DNA of 64,000 bases from an uncultured Campylobacterales bacterium (lineage in GTDB: Bacteria > Campylobacterota > Campylobacteria > Campylobacterales > Arcobacteraceae), in the NCBI GenBank assembly GCA_947503785.1, contig CANNFB010000012.1:1-64000 (forward strand), read 5' to 3'. This document shows positions 46,178 to 54,602 of the stretch, in pieces. Both the position numbers and the translations under genes were made by a program. The notes under the pieces were generated by a model. That model ran no database searches. It was not told the origin of the DNA and worked only from the letters and a program-made list of their open reading frames with translations. Every line of letters begins with the position of its first letter. Position 1 is the stretch's first letter.

Positions 46178-46597
46178 ATGTCAATTAAAGAAAATCAAAA
46201 TGTAACTTTAAACTATGAATTAAAACTTAATAATGAAATAATAGATACAAATATGGATAAAGACCCTATAGCCTTTGTTTATGGCTCAGGACAGATAATA
46301 AATGGTTTAGAATTAGGGATAAAAGATATGAAAGAAGGTGAAACTAAAATCATAAAAGTAAGTCCTAAAGATGCTTATGGTGAATATGATGAAAAACTTT
46401 CTGAGATTGTTGATATTGCTGATTTTGAAGGAATTGATTTAGAAATTGGAATGGTTTTAGAAGCTGAAAATGATAGAAAAGAACCTATTAGAGCAACGGT
46501 AACTGATGTAACAAAAGAACATGTTACTGTAGATTATAATCACCCATTAGCAGGTTCTGAGTTAGAATTTAAAGTTACTATTAAATCTATTATTTAG
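46178..46597 (+). CDS. SlyD-like FKBP-type peptidyl-prolyl isomerase
   Basis: 139 residues. Prolyl isomerase and chaperone in the cytoplasm. FKBP core: VTLNYELKLNNEIIDTN (about 9-25), PIAFVYGSGQIINGLELGI, a MKEGETKIIKVSPKDAYGEY segment, then an insert-in-flap region with VTDVTKEHVTVDYNHPLAG (about 108-126). The histidine-rich metal-binding tail of E. coli SlyD is absent, as in many short SlyD proteins. The ATG has AAGAAGGAA upstream. Single gene, divergent from the protease. Confidence 0.92.
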   Translation: MSIKENQNVTLNYELKLNNEIIDTNMDKDPIAFVYGSGQIINGLELGIKDMKEGETKIIKVSPKDAYGEYDEKLSEIVDIADFEGIDLEIGMVLEAENDRKEPIRATVTDVTKEHVTVDYNHPLAGSELEFKVTIKSII

Positions 46598-46687
46598 TAA
46601 GTAGGAATTAGCTAGCAATAACACTAAAGTTCTTATTTTTAAGTATCATATAGTAAAATACACAAAAATAAATTAGGTATTATAAAT

Positions 46688-47548
46688 ATGAAGAAACAGA
46701 CTATTGCGTATCAAGGTGTGGGTGGAGCTTATTCTCACCTTTCTTGTAAAAACGTATTCCCACAAGCTGATACAATTGCTTGTCAATCATTTAAAGAAGC
46801 AATGTATTTAGTTGAAACTGGTGTTGCAAACTTAGCTATGATTCCTGTTGAAAATTCAACAGCAGGAAGAGTTGAGGAAATTTATAGACTAATTCCTAAA
46901 ATGGAATTAACTATTATTGATGAACATTTTGAACCTATAAAACACTGTTTGTTAGGTCTTAAAGACTCAACTTTAAAAGATATCAAATATGTATCATCTC
47001 ATCCTCAAGCACTTGCCCAATGTCTTGGAAATATTACAAAAATGAATATACAAGCAATAGCAAAGTTTGATACAGCAGGTGCAGCACAAGAATTAACTCA
47101 CATGAAAGATAAGGCTCATGCTGCAATAGCTTCAAGTTTATCTGCGGAACTTTATGATTTAAATATTTTAGATGATAACTTTGGAGATCATCATGGAAAT
47201 ACAACAAGATTCTTAATTCTTGGCAAAAATGATGAAATACCTGAGTATATAGAAGAAGAAAAATATATTACATCTTTAGTTTTTGAAGTAAGAGATATTC
47301 CTTCTTCTTTATATAAAGCCTTAGGGGGTTTTGCTACAAATGGAGTAAACCTTATAAAACTTGAGAGTTATTCTGTTCCAGGAAGTATGGAAGCTAGTCA
47401 ATTTCATATTGATATTGATGGACATATAAGTGAGAAAAAATTACAACTTGCAATTGAAGAATTAAAGTTTTTTGCAAAAGACATGAAGCAATTAGGTATT
47501 TATAAAAGAGATTCATATAGAGATATAATGGAAACTTTTAAGAACTAA
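46688..47548 (+). CDS. pheA: Prephenate dehydratase (monofunctional, alphaproteobacterial-like)
   Basis: 286 residues. It converts prephenate to phenylpyruvate for phenylalanine synthesis. The catalytic PDT domain has IAYQGVGGAYSHLS at 5-18, IPVENSTAGRV (about 57-67), SHPQALAQC and GNTTRF near 170-175. An ACT regulatory domain follows (SSLYKALGGFATNGVNLIKL), where the usual ESRP is ESYS. There is no chorismate mutase domain, in contrast to the CM-PDT fusion typical of many Campylobacterota; the ESY variant is typical of alphaproteobacterial PDT. It is followed 16 bases later by the Rof-like gene. Confidence 0.93.
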   Translation: MKKQTIAYQGVGGAYSHLSCKNVFPQADTIACQSFKEAMYLVETGVANLAMIPVENSTAGRVEEIYRLIPKMELTIIDEHFEPIKHCLLGLKDSTLKDIKYVSSHPQALAQCLGNITKMNIQAIAKFDTAGAAQELTHMKDKAHAAIASSLSAELYDLNILDDNFGDHHGNTTRFLILGKNDEIPEYIEEEKYITSLVFEVRDIPSSLYKALGGFATNGVNLIKLESYSVPGSMEASQFHIDIDGHISEKKLQLAIEELKFFAKDMKQLGIYKRDSYRDIMETFKN

Positions 47549-47564
47549 AATAAGGAAAAGATAA

Positions 47565-47798
47565 ATGTATAACCCTATATCATGTGAGTTTTTTGATCAA
47601 CTAAACGTTGCAATGCAAAGAAAAATACCTTCAACTGTTGTTTATTTAAAAGATGAAGACAATAAACAAACTGCCAAAGGTATTGTAAAAACAATGGAAG
47701 TAATAGATGGGATTGAATACCTAATCTTAGATTCAAAAGAAAAAATAAGACTAGATTCTGTTTTTACTTTCAATGGAAAAAGACATAGAGAAGAATAA
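47565..47798 (+). CDS. Rof-like Rho-binding antiterminator
   Basis: 77 residues. YNPISCEFFDQLNVAMQR aligns in pattern with the start of E. coli Rof (YxPInCxxYDnLExA). The later GIEYLILDSKEKIRLDSVF matches its EYL...R.DkI segment. Rof binds Rho and blocks its RNA-binding site. The GGAAAAG before the ATG is a good ribosome binding site, and the gene is probably co-transcribed with pheA. A Rho-dependent effect has not been shown in this phylum; call is by sequence pattern. Confidence 0.72.
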   Translation: MYNPISCEFFDQLNVAMQRKIPSTVVYLKDEDNKQTAKGIVKTMEVIDGIEYLILDSKEKIRLDSVFTFNGKRHREE

Positions 47799-47821
47799 GA
47801 CTCTTTAAAATTAGAGTCTTA
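47796..47821. terminator. Bidirectional terminator between rof-like and NYN genes
   Basis: TAAGACTCT and AGAGTCTTA form a perfect 9-pair stem with an AT-rich 8-base loop. The left arm includes the rof-like stop codon, and the converging NYN gene ends four bases further on. Confidence 0.7.
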
Positions 47822-47824
47822 AAA

Positions 47825-48541
47825 CTAGTCTCTAATTCTTATATAGATATGAACGTTATTAGAATCATCGTTAAATTTTCTCTCATCAATAAGAATATAA
47901 TTTAAATCTCTAATTAACTTTCCTAACTTATCATAACCATAATTTCTAGGGTCAAAAGATGGATGTTTTTTATTTATATAAGCACCAACATTTGATAGTC
48001 TTGCCCAACCATCATCTTTTGAAACTGCATTTATAGCTGAGATAACTACTGGTCTTAACTCTGTAGTATTAGACTCTTCAATAACTTCAGTATCTTTTTT
48101 CTCTCGTAAAATCTCTGTAAATACAAACTTATCACAAGCTGCGATAAATGCTTCAGGAGTCTTTTTCTCTCCAAAACCATATACTATTAAACCAGACTCT
48201 CTAATTCTTGTAGCAAGTCTTGTAAAATCACTATCTGAAGAGATTAAACAAAAACCATCTAAACTATTTTCATGTAAAATATCCATAGCATCAATGATTA
48301 AAGAAGCATCTGTAGCATTTTTTCCTTGAGTATAAGAAAACTGTTGAATAGGCTGAATTGCATGTGAATTCAAGTGTTCTTTCCACTGCTTTAAGTTTGT
48401 AGTAGTCCAATCTCCATACGCTCTTTTAATACTTGCAACTCCAAACTTTGCTACTTCGGCAAGTAGTTCTTCAACAACTGAAGCTTGAGCATTATCTGCA
48501 TCAATTAATACAGCTAGTTTCATTGATTTATTATCTGGCAT
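47825..48541 (-). CDS. NYN-domain ribonuclease-like protein with C-terminal LOTUS (OST-HTH) domain
   Basis: 238 residues. The NYN/PIN-like fold carries the acidic residues expected for metal-dependent RNA cleavage: VLIDADNA (about 11-18), TDASLIIDAMD (about 77-87) and ISSDSDFTRLATRI (about 99-112). A linker rich in Glu/Thr leads to an OST-HTH/LOTUS domain (about 165-235, with DGWARLSNVGAYI and FDPRNYGYDKLGKLI), which in other proteins binds RNA, including G-quadruplex. The pairing is the LabA/PIN-LOTUS architecture. Target RNA unknown. Confidence 0.9.
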   Translation of the reverse strand: MPDNKSMKLAVLIDADNAQASVVEELLAEVAKFGVASIKRAYGDWTTTNLKQWKEHLNSHAIQPIQQFSYTQGKNATDASLIIDAMDILHENSLDGFCLISSDSDFTRLATRIRESGLIVYGFGEKKTPEAFIAACDKFVFTEILREKKDTEVIEESNTTELRPVVISAINAVSKDDGWARLSNVGAYINKKHPSFDPRNYGYDKLGKLIRDLNYILIDERKFNDDSNNVHIYIRIRD

Positions 48542-48602
48542 TTTCTTCCTTATATTTTATACATATTATTTTTATATTACCTAGATAAGTGTTAGTTTAT
48601 AC

Positions 48603-49064
48603 TTATTTCCATTGGGGATTGAAATCAACTCTTGTTCCATCTGCTGTTGTATGTTCTTCTAAAGAGTTCTCTTTAGCTTGAACTACAAGATAAGTCATTA
48701 TATCATCAGAACAATTTCGTATACCTCTTATACCTTCAGGTGCAACTCTAAGAACACTACCCTCTTTTATATCAATAACTTTTCCATCAACTTGGAAAAA
48801 ACCAAAACCTTTTAAGATAATATATGTTTCTTCATTTTTTCTATGAATATGAAAATAAGGTTGCTCAGAGTTTGCAGGCAAAGAATTAAAAGATATTTCA
48901 GAAGCACTTGCTTTTGTAGCATCTTTTAAAAATACTTTTCCTTCTATCTCTTGTTTATTAACAGGATGAATCAAAGAATATTGCATTAGTTCATCTAAGT
49001 TTCCTAAATCTATTGCTGTATAGTTTTTATCTTCAGATAGTTTTTTAATTTCTTTCATTTTCAT
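48603..49064 (-). CDS. Cupin-domain protein
   Basis: Up to 153 residues. Cupin motif 1 is PYFHIHRKNEETYIILKG (about 68-85), with HxH and Glu metal ligands. Motif 2 has PEGIRGIRNC, where the usual histidine is replaced by Arg, so metal binding may rest on three ligands. Two ATGs are in frame: 49064 touches the AAGGA ribosome binding site, while 49058 sits six bases after it, so 49058 (giving 151 residues) is the more likely start. The gene overlaps the end of the MIP18-like gene. Function unknown. Confidence 0.85.
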   Translation of the reverse strand: MKMKEIKKLSEDKNYTAIDLGNLDELMQYSLIHPVNKQEIEGKVFLKDATKASASEISFNSLPANSEQPYFHIHRKNEETYIILKGFGFFQVDGKVIDIKEGSVLRVAPEGIRGIRNCSDDIMTYLVVQAKENSLEEHTTADGTRVDFNPQWK

Positions 49065-49386
49065 TCCTTAATTTTTCTAAACCTTCTTCAGATATCATAG
49101 TAACTTCCCATTTAGGAGAAAATACAAATTCCACTTTACAAGTATCAACTTCCCCAACACTTTTTACAGTATCTATAATCTTATCAGTAAAAGATTTTGT
49201 ACTATTACATCTAGAGTTTATTACAGTCATTTCAATATTTACATTTACTTTATTGTCTTTATTTAGTATATCAATTTTATATATAAGTCCTAAATCATAA
49301 ATACTTATTGGCAGTTCTAAATCCAAAATTGTTTTTAGTTTGTTGATTACTTTTTGTTCTATTTCATCTTTATTAAATATTTTCAT
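49045..49386 (-). CDS. MIP18/DUF59-family iron-sulfur assembly-like protein
   Basis: 113 residues. The core DLELPISIYDLGLIYKIDIL (about 22-41) matches the DPExxxSIvDLGLIyxI motif of the MIP18/PaaD/SufT family, which helps build or deliver Fe-S clusters. MTVINSRCNSTKSF (about 53-66) holds the conserved T...C region. It overlaps the following cupin gene and follows the EthD-like gene by 20 bases, suggesting one transcript of three small genes. No Suf or Isc gene is nearby. Confidence 0.85.
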   Translation of the reverse strand: MKIFNKDEIEQKVINKLKTILDLELPISIYDLGLIYKIDILNKDNKVNVNIEMTVINSRCNSTKSFTDKIIDTVKSVGEVDTCKVEFVFSPKWEVTMISEEGLEKLRNENERN

Positions 49387-49406
49387 TTTATATCTTTATT
49401 ATAAAA

Positions 49407-49718
49407 TTAAATTAAAATTTCACTAATTTGAATTTGAGGTTGAGAATTTGTAAAATTTGGAATATCAGAAAGTAATTCTTCTGAATGAAGTCCAAATATA
49501 GCTTGAAAAGCTTCAATTGAATCAAATGTCAGATGAGTCATCACAACATATAAAGCAGGACTACCAGGTAAACCACCAGCAAGACCAAAATCTACTTGTG
49601 TATTTTTTAATGCATCACCTAATAGTTTTGAAACTAATGGAACATGCTTTTCACAATAATATTCTTTATTAAATACTATATCCTCTGAATTTGGATACAT
49701 CACACTTACTTTTATCAT
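49407..49718 (-). CDS. EthD-family protein
   Basis: 103 residues of the dimeric alpha-beta barrel EthD family: VSVMYPNSEDIVFNKEYYCE at the start, HVPLVSKLLG, AGGLPGSPALYVVMTHLTF in the middle (about 46-64), and FTNSQPQIQISEI at the end. Members are small proteins of mostly unknown role. It is the first of three adjacent genes with the MIP18-like and cupin genes. Confidence 0.85.
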   Translation of the reverse strand: MIKVSVMYPNSEDIVFNKEYYCEKHVPLVSKLLGDALKNTQVDFGLAGGLPGSPALYVVMTHLTFDSIEAFQAIFGLHSEELLSDIPNFTNSQPQIQISEILI

Positions 49719-49795
49719 AATATTTTCCTATTTTTAATTTAACTAATATCTAGTTACAGTAAGAGTCTAACATATAAATATAGCAAGAGTATATA

Positions 49796-49825
49796 TCAAG
49801 AATTGAAATAAAATTCAATTCTTGA
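49796..49825. terminator. Hairpin downstream of adk
   Basis: TCAAGAATTGAA and TTCAATTCTTGA form a perfect 12-pair stem with a 6-base AT loop, 20 bases after the adk stop on the minus strand. The T tract is stronger on the plus strand (GATTTTTATTT) than on the minus strand, so termination of adk transcripts is plausible but not of textbook form. Confidence 0.6.
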
Positions 49826-49845
49826 TTTTTATTTAGTGAAGGTTA

Positions 49846-50493
49846 TTATTTAAGTGCAGCAAACATATCAGAAGTTACTTCTGAAACATCTTTTGTTCCA
49901 TCAAGTTCAATCATAACACCCATTTTAGTATAGAAATCAATAAGTGGTGCAGTTTGGTCATGATAAGCCCCTAGTCTACTTTTAACAGTCTCGGCATTGT
50001 CATCTTTTCTGATAATTAATTCAGATTCACAGTAATCACATACATCTTCTTTTTTTGATGGATTAAAGTCTACATGGAAAGATGCTCCACAAGAAGAACA
50101 AACTCTTCTACCTGTAATTCTACCAACGATTAATTCATCAGGAACATTTAAAGAGATCACTTTATCTAAAGAGATATTCATCTTAGCCATTAATTCACTT
50201 AAAGCTTCAGCTTGTCCAAGAGTTCTTGGGAAACCATCAAGAATAAAACCTTTTTTACAATCATCTTCGGCTAATCTATCTTTGATAATACCAATAATAG
50301 TTGAATCAGGAACTAATTTTCCTGCATCCATAAAGTTTTTAGCTTCCATACCCATATCAGTTTTATCTGCAATCGCAGCTCTTAAAATATCACCTGTAGA
50401 GATTTGAGGGATATCATACTTTTCAATTAAAAACTTAGCTTGTGTACCTTTTCCAGCACCAGGTGCTCCAAATACCATTAAATTCATGTTCAA
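49846..50493 (-). CDS. adk: Adenylate kinase (zinc-binding long form)
   Basis: 215 residues. It interconverts ATP+AMP and 2 ADP. P-loop GAPGAGKGTQ (about 9-18), AMP-binding IPQISTGDILR, a GFPRT motif (about 86-90) and a long lid with CSSCGASFHVDF followed by CDYC (a CxxC...CxxC zinc site, about 131-156). A TACAAT -10 (50517-50522, minus strand) preceded by seven T lies before an AAGGAA ribosome binding site. Stand-alone gene. Confidence 0.97.
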   Translation of the reverse strand: MNMNLMVFGAPGAGKGTQAKFLIEKYDIPQISTGDILRAAIADKTDMGMEAKNFMDAGKLVPDSTIIGIIKDRLAEDDCKKGFILDGFPRTLGQAEALSELMAKMNISLDKVISLNVPDELIVGRITGRRVCSSCGASFHVDFNPSKKEDVCDYCESELIIRKDDNAETVKSRLGAYHDQTAPLIDFYTKMGVMIELDGTKDVSEVTSDMFAALK

Positions 50494-50572
50494 CTTCCTT
50501 GATTTTCTTTTACGTGATTGTATAAAAAAACTAGTTAATAGTACCTAAGAGATAAAAACTACATACTAAATT

Positions 50573-51331
50573 TTACTCTTTAACAAACTCTTCTATTTTA
50601 GAAGCAAAATAAACAGGACATTCCAACATTGGATAATGTCCTGCTTCTTGACATTCAATAATCTCTAAATCTTTATAATAATGAGAGAATAGTTTTGTAA
50701 CTGATTTTAGTGCAAAAATAGGAAAATCATATTTTCCTACAATTATTTTAATAGGTATTTTTATATTTTTTACTTCATTGGAAAAATCTGTTTCTAAATA
50801 CATTTTCATATACCCTACTCGTGCATTAAGTGTTGAAGCTTCGTATGCCATTTTAATTCTAGATTTAGCCCATATTTTATTGTGTCTTTTACTTGCACTA
50901 TAAACTATTTCTTCTATCTTATTTTTATTTTCCTTCATTTCATTTATAAGTTTATCTTGTGCTATTTGTGATAGTTTTATTCCTGTTGGAGGGATTGGAG
51001 TTATAAGTATAAGTTTTGAGATTCTTGAATCAATAAGTGCAACTTTTTGTGCAATTAGTGTTGACATTGAGTGTGCAATTAAAATAACATCTTCTAAATC
51101 TAGTTGTGTTATAAGATTTTTAATATCATTAGATGCTTCAACACAAGAATAGTCACCTTCAATATCTTTTGATAATCCATAACCACGTAAATCTACGAAT
51201 ATAAAAGTAAAATCATCTGTATTTAAGTAAGGAAAAGTAGACTCGTAATTTTTATAGTTTCCCATTAGTTCATGTAAAACTATTATATTTTTTTTGCCTG
51301 TTCCAATTATTTTATGACCTAATTTTATCAT
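50573..51331 (-). CDS. Alpha/beta hydrolase
   Basis: 252 residues. Fold signatures are IVLHELMGNYKNYES (oxyanion HE region, about 20-34), FVDLRGYGLSK (about 45-55), nucleophile elbow IAHSMSTLIAQ (about 83-93), where the usual GHSMG glycines are replaced, an acid region KIIVGKYDFPIF, and AGHYPML with the catalytic histidine near 233. Pattern fits small-molecule esterases or MhpC-like hydrolases. Substrate unknown. Confidence 0.87.
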   Translation of the reverse strand: MIKLGHKIIGTGKKNIIVLHELMGNYKNYESTFPYLNTDDFTFIFVDLRGYGLSKDIEGDYSCVEASNDIKNLITQLDLEDVILIAHSMSTLIAQKVALIDSRISKLILITPIPPTGIKLSQIAQDKLINEMKENKNKIEEIVYSASKRHNKIWAKSRIKMAYEASTLNARVGYMKMYLETDFSNEVKNIKIPIKIIVGKYDFPIFALKSVTKLFSHYYKDLEIIECQEAGHYPMLECPVYFASKIEEFVKE

Positions 51332-51464
51332 TACTATCCTATATATTTATTCGTTTAGTAAAAAGTTTAACATCTATATTCTTAGATATAAATTTAGAAA
51401 TTAACATAAAAGATGCTTTAAAAAGCTTTTAGATACACTTCTTTTATGTGTAATGGAGTAAGAA

Positions 51465-51719
51465 ATGCAAAAAGATGAAGAAATAGAACAAATACTTGAT
51501 AGCCTAAGAAAAGTAGCTTTTTACGTAGGACATGGAAAGTACAATGATTATATGAGTACAGAAGAAGTTCAAGAAATCAAAGCAACTTTAGAAAAAATAC
51601 TTGAAATTGAAAAAGAGTATGAAAAAGCTACAACAGATGAAGAAAAAGAACTTATTTATAAACGATTAGAAATATATAAAACTTTTACTGTAAAAGATTT
51701 TATTGATTATAAAATATAA
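51465..51719 (+). CDS. Small charged helical protein, unknown
   Basis: 84 residues, not recognised. It is rich in Glu and Lys and mostly helical, with a central HGKYNDYMSTEEVQEI segment. It lies 11 bases before the thiamine-binding-type gene and is probably co-transcribed. A GGAGTAAGAA ribosome binding site precedes the ATG. Confidence 0.7.
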   Translation: MQKDEEIEQILDSLRKVAFYVGHGKYNDYMSTEEVQEIKATLEKILEIEKEYEKATTDEEKELIYKRLEIYKTFTVKDFIDYKI

Positions 51720-51730
51720 AGGACAAAACA

Positions 51731-52057
51731 ATGTTATCAGTACTTTTAGAATTTGCGATGTTCCCAACATCAGACGATGGAAGAGAAGGCTCTTCAGTTT
51801 CAAAAGAAGTAAGTAAAGTAATCGATGCTATAGATAAAAGTGGCATAGCATATCAGTTAACAGCAATGGGAACTATCATAGAAGCAACTAGTATGAAAGA
51901 AGCTTTAAGTATAGTAGAGTTAGCTTACGAGCAACTAGAAGATTGCGATAGAGTATATAGCTCTCTAAAATTTGATATACGAAAAAACTGTGAAAATAGA
52001 CTCAAAACAAAAGTAGAAAAAATAGAAAAAACTTTAAATAGAAAAATAAACTCATAA
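51731..52057 (+). CDS. MTH1187/DUF77-family thiamine-binding protein
   Basis: 108 residues. LLEFAMFPTSDDGREGSSVS (about 5-24), YQLTAMGTIIEA (about 42-53) and RVYSSLKFDIRK (about 81-92) are the hallmarks of this ferredoxin-like family (PF01910); members bind thiamine or hydroxymethylpyrimidine. The C-terminal tail is lysine-rich. Its 3' half is present a second time, broken, at 52510-52666. No thiamine synthesis genes are adjacent. Confidence 0.88.
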   Translation: MLSVLLEFAMFPTSDDGREGSSVSKEVSKVIDAIDKSGIAYQLTAMGTIIEATSMKEALSIVELAYEQLEDCDRVYSSLKFDIRKNCENRLKTKVEKIEKTLNRKINS

Positions 52058-52137
52058 GAAAGAGTATAAAAGTTACTTGGAATAATTTTAGGTAAAAAAT
52101 ATTTTACTATTATTCTATTTTATAATAGTTTTTTGAA

Positions 52138-52143
52138 TATAAT
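52138..52143 (+). promoter_or_regulatory. Putative -10 element of the DUF3144 gene
   Basis: TATAAT preceded by six T and GAA, 24 bases before the ATG at 52168. A second TATAAT-like box lies at 52121. The AGGATATACGTA leader carries the ribosome binding site. Confidence 0.45.
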
Positions 52144-52167
52144 TCAAGTAAAAATAGGATATACGTA

Positions 52168-52458
52168 ATGAGCGAAAAATCAAACGAATTTTTACAACGA
52201 GCTGATGCTCAAATTGCAATTGCAAATGAACAACTACAACAAGGACTAACATTAGGTGAAGTAAGTGCTTCATATATGTACGGCTCAGTACGATTTAGTA
52301 CTTATATGGCGTGTACTTCATATGATACAGCAGAAGAAATGCTTGCAGAAAAAGATGAAATTATAGAGTACTTTACAAAAGAATATAAATTAGCAGTAGA
52401 AGAGCATCTAAATAATCATGCAGTTACTCATGATTTTACACAAAATCCAAAAAAATAA
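52168..52458 (+). CDS. DUF3144-domain protein
   Basis: 96 residues. FLQRADAQIAIANEQ (about 8-22) and VSASYMYGSVRFSTYMACT (about 32-50) match the DUF3144 pattern of an RADxxIxLAN stretch and a VSAAxMYAxxRF stretch. Function of the family is unknown. The gene sits between the thiamine-binding gene and its broken duplicate, and is followed by a good hairpin. Confidence 0.83.
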   Translation: MSEKSNEFLQRADAQIAIANEQLQQGLTLGEVSASYMYGSVRFSTYMACTSYDTAEEMLAEKDEIIEYFTKEYKLAVEEHLNNHAVTHDFTQNPKK

Positions 52459-52466
52459 GTAGAAAA

Positions 52467-52487
52467 AGGGGTGTAAAATACACCTCT
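52467..52487 (+). terminator. Terminator-like hairpin after the DUF3144 gene
   Basis: AGGGGTGTA and TACACCTCT pair in a 9-base stem with one G-T pair and a 3-base loop, followed by GTTTTAG. It starts nine bases after the stop. Confidence 0.6.
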
Positions 52488-52509
52488 GTTTTAGTTAAAC
52501 TTTATGGTA

Positions 52510-52666
52510 AGCTTTAAGTATCGTAGAGTTAGCTTACGAGCAACTAGAAGATTGTGATAGAGTATATAGCTCACTAATTTTTGATATACGGAAAAACTGT
52601 GAAAATAGACTCAAAATAAAAGTGGAAAAAGTAGAAAAGACTTTAAATAAAAAAGTTGCAGATTGA
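52510..52666 (+). pseudogene. Truncated duplicate of the thiamine-binding protein gene (3' half)
   Basis: The stretch 52510-~52654 repeats 51901-52045 (offset 609 bases) with only scattered substitutions. The same reading frame is preserved from ALSIVELAYEQLEDC through the lysine-rich tail, ending in a new stop at 52664-52666. Immediately upstream the frame has TAA at 52508-52510, so there is no start and no N-terminal half. Many differences are third-base or conservative, indicating the copy was once under selection or is recent. It is a remnant of a duplication that also spanned the DUF3144 gene or inserted it. Confidence 0.85.
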
Positions 52667-52684
52667 GATATAGTTTTAAACTAA

Positions 52685-52957
52685 CTATTTACTTTTAATT
52701 ATACGTTTAAATGTATCCCAATCACTTTCGGTATAAGATCTCCAATTTTCCTTATCCTTAACACTTCCAGAAGCTGATTCAGCAGAGGAAACAATACTTT
52801 TTAATTTATTAAATGCATCAGGATCACTAATTTTCGATTTCAACATAATCACTTCAAAATTTAATTGCTTTATTAATGGTTTAGCATCACCCTGTGTAGG
52901 TACATTCATAATTCTCTCTATTTTTCTCCAAAGATTAGTTAACTCAATATCATTCAT
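52685..52957 (-). CDS. Small hypothetical protein
   Basis: 90 residues, not recognised. Helical and charged, with a conserved-looking TNLWRKIERIMNVPTQGDAK segment (about 7-26) and a C-terminal WRSYTESDWDTFKRI. An AAGGACAGGT ribosome binding site precedes the ATG. It stands alone between the broken duplicate and the repeat element. Confidence 0.65.
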   Translation of the reverse strand: MNDIELTNLWRKIERIMNVPTQGDAKPLIKQLNFEVIMLKSKISDPDAFNKLKSIVSSAESASGSVKDKENWRSYTESDWDTFKRIIKSK

Positions 52958-53029
52958 ACCTGTCCTTCTTTTCTATTATTGCTAATTAATTATATTATCA
53001 AAAAAATGTTTAGAATTGACTATTTTTTT

Positions 53030-53116
53030 AAAGTTCAAGGCAAGAGCAAAGTTTTTTGTAGGAGTGTACTAAAGTACATGAGTAAAAAAACTTCTGCGAA
53101 AAACGCAGAAATTTAG
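53030..53116. repeat. Probable dispersed palindromic intergenic element
   Basis: The stretch begins AAAGTTCAAGGCAAGAGC. It contains an imperfect palindrome with arms AAGTTTTTT...TGTACT and AGTACA...AAAAAAACTT (53049-53093), directly followed by a perfect hairpin TTCTGCG/CGCAGAA with an AAAAA loop (53092-53110). The layout resembles REP-like elements that recur between genes. Only one copy lies in this window, so dispersal is inferred. Confidence 0.5.
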
Positions 53117-53144
53117 AAAAAGAGGCTGTTATAAACCTCTTTTT
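53117..53144 (-). terminator. Terminator of the gatA-guaB transcript
   Basis: AAAAAGAGG and CCTCTTTTT form a perfect 9-pair stem with a 10-base loop, starting at the base next to the guaB stop. A/T tracts on both sides make it usable in both directions. Confidence 0.75.

Positions 53145-54602
<1,458 letters not shown>

Noticed and set aside
52510..52666. A functional short gene at the duplicate fragment
   Set aside because: TAA lies in frame directly upstream and there is no start codon with a ribosome binding site; it matches only the 3' half of the intact gene.
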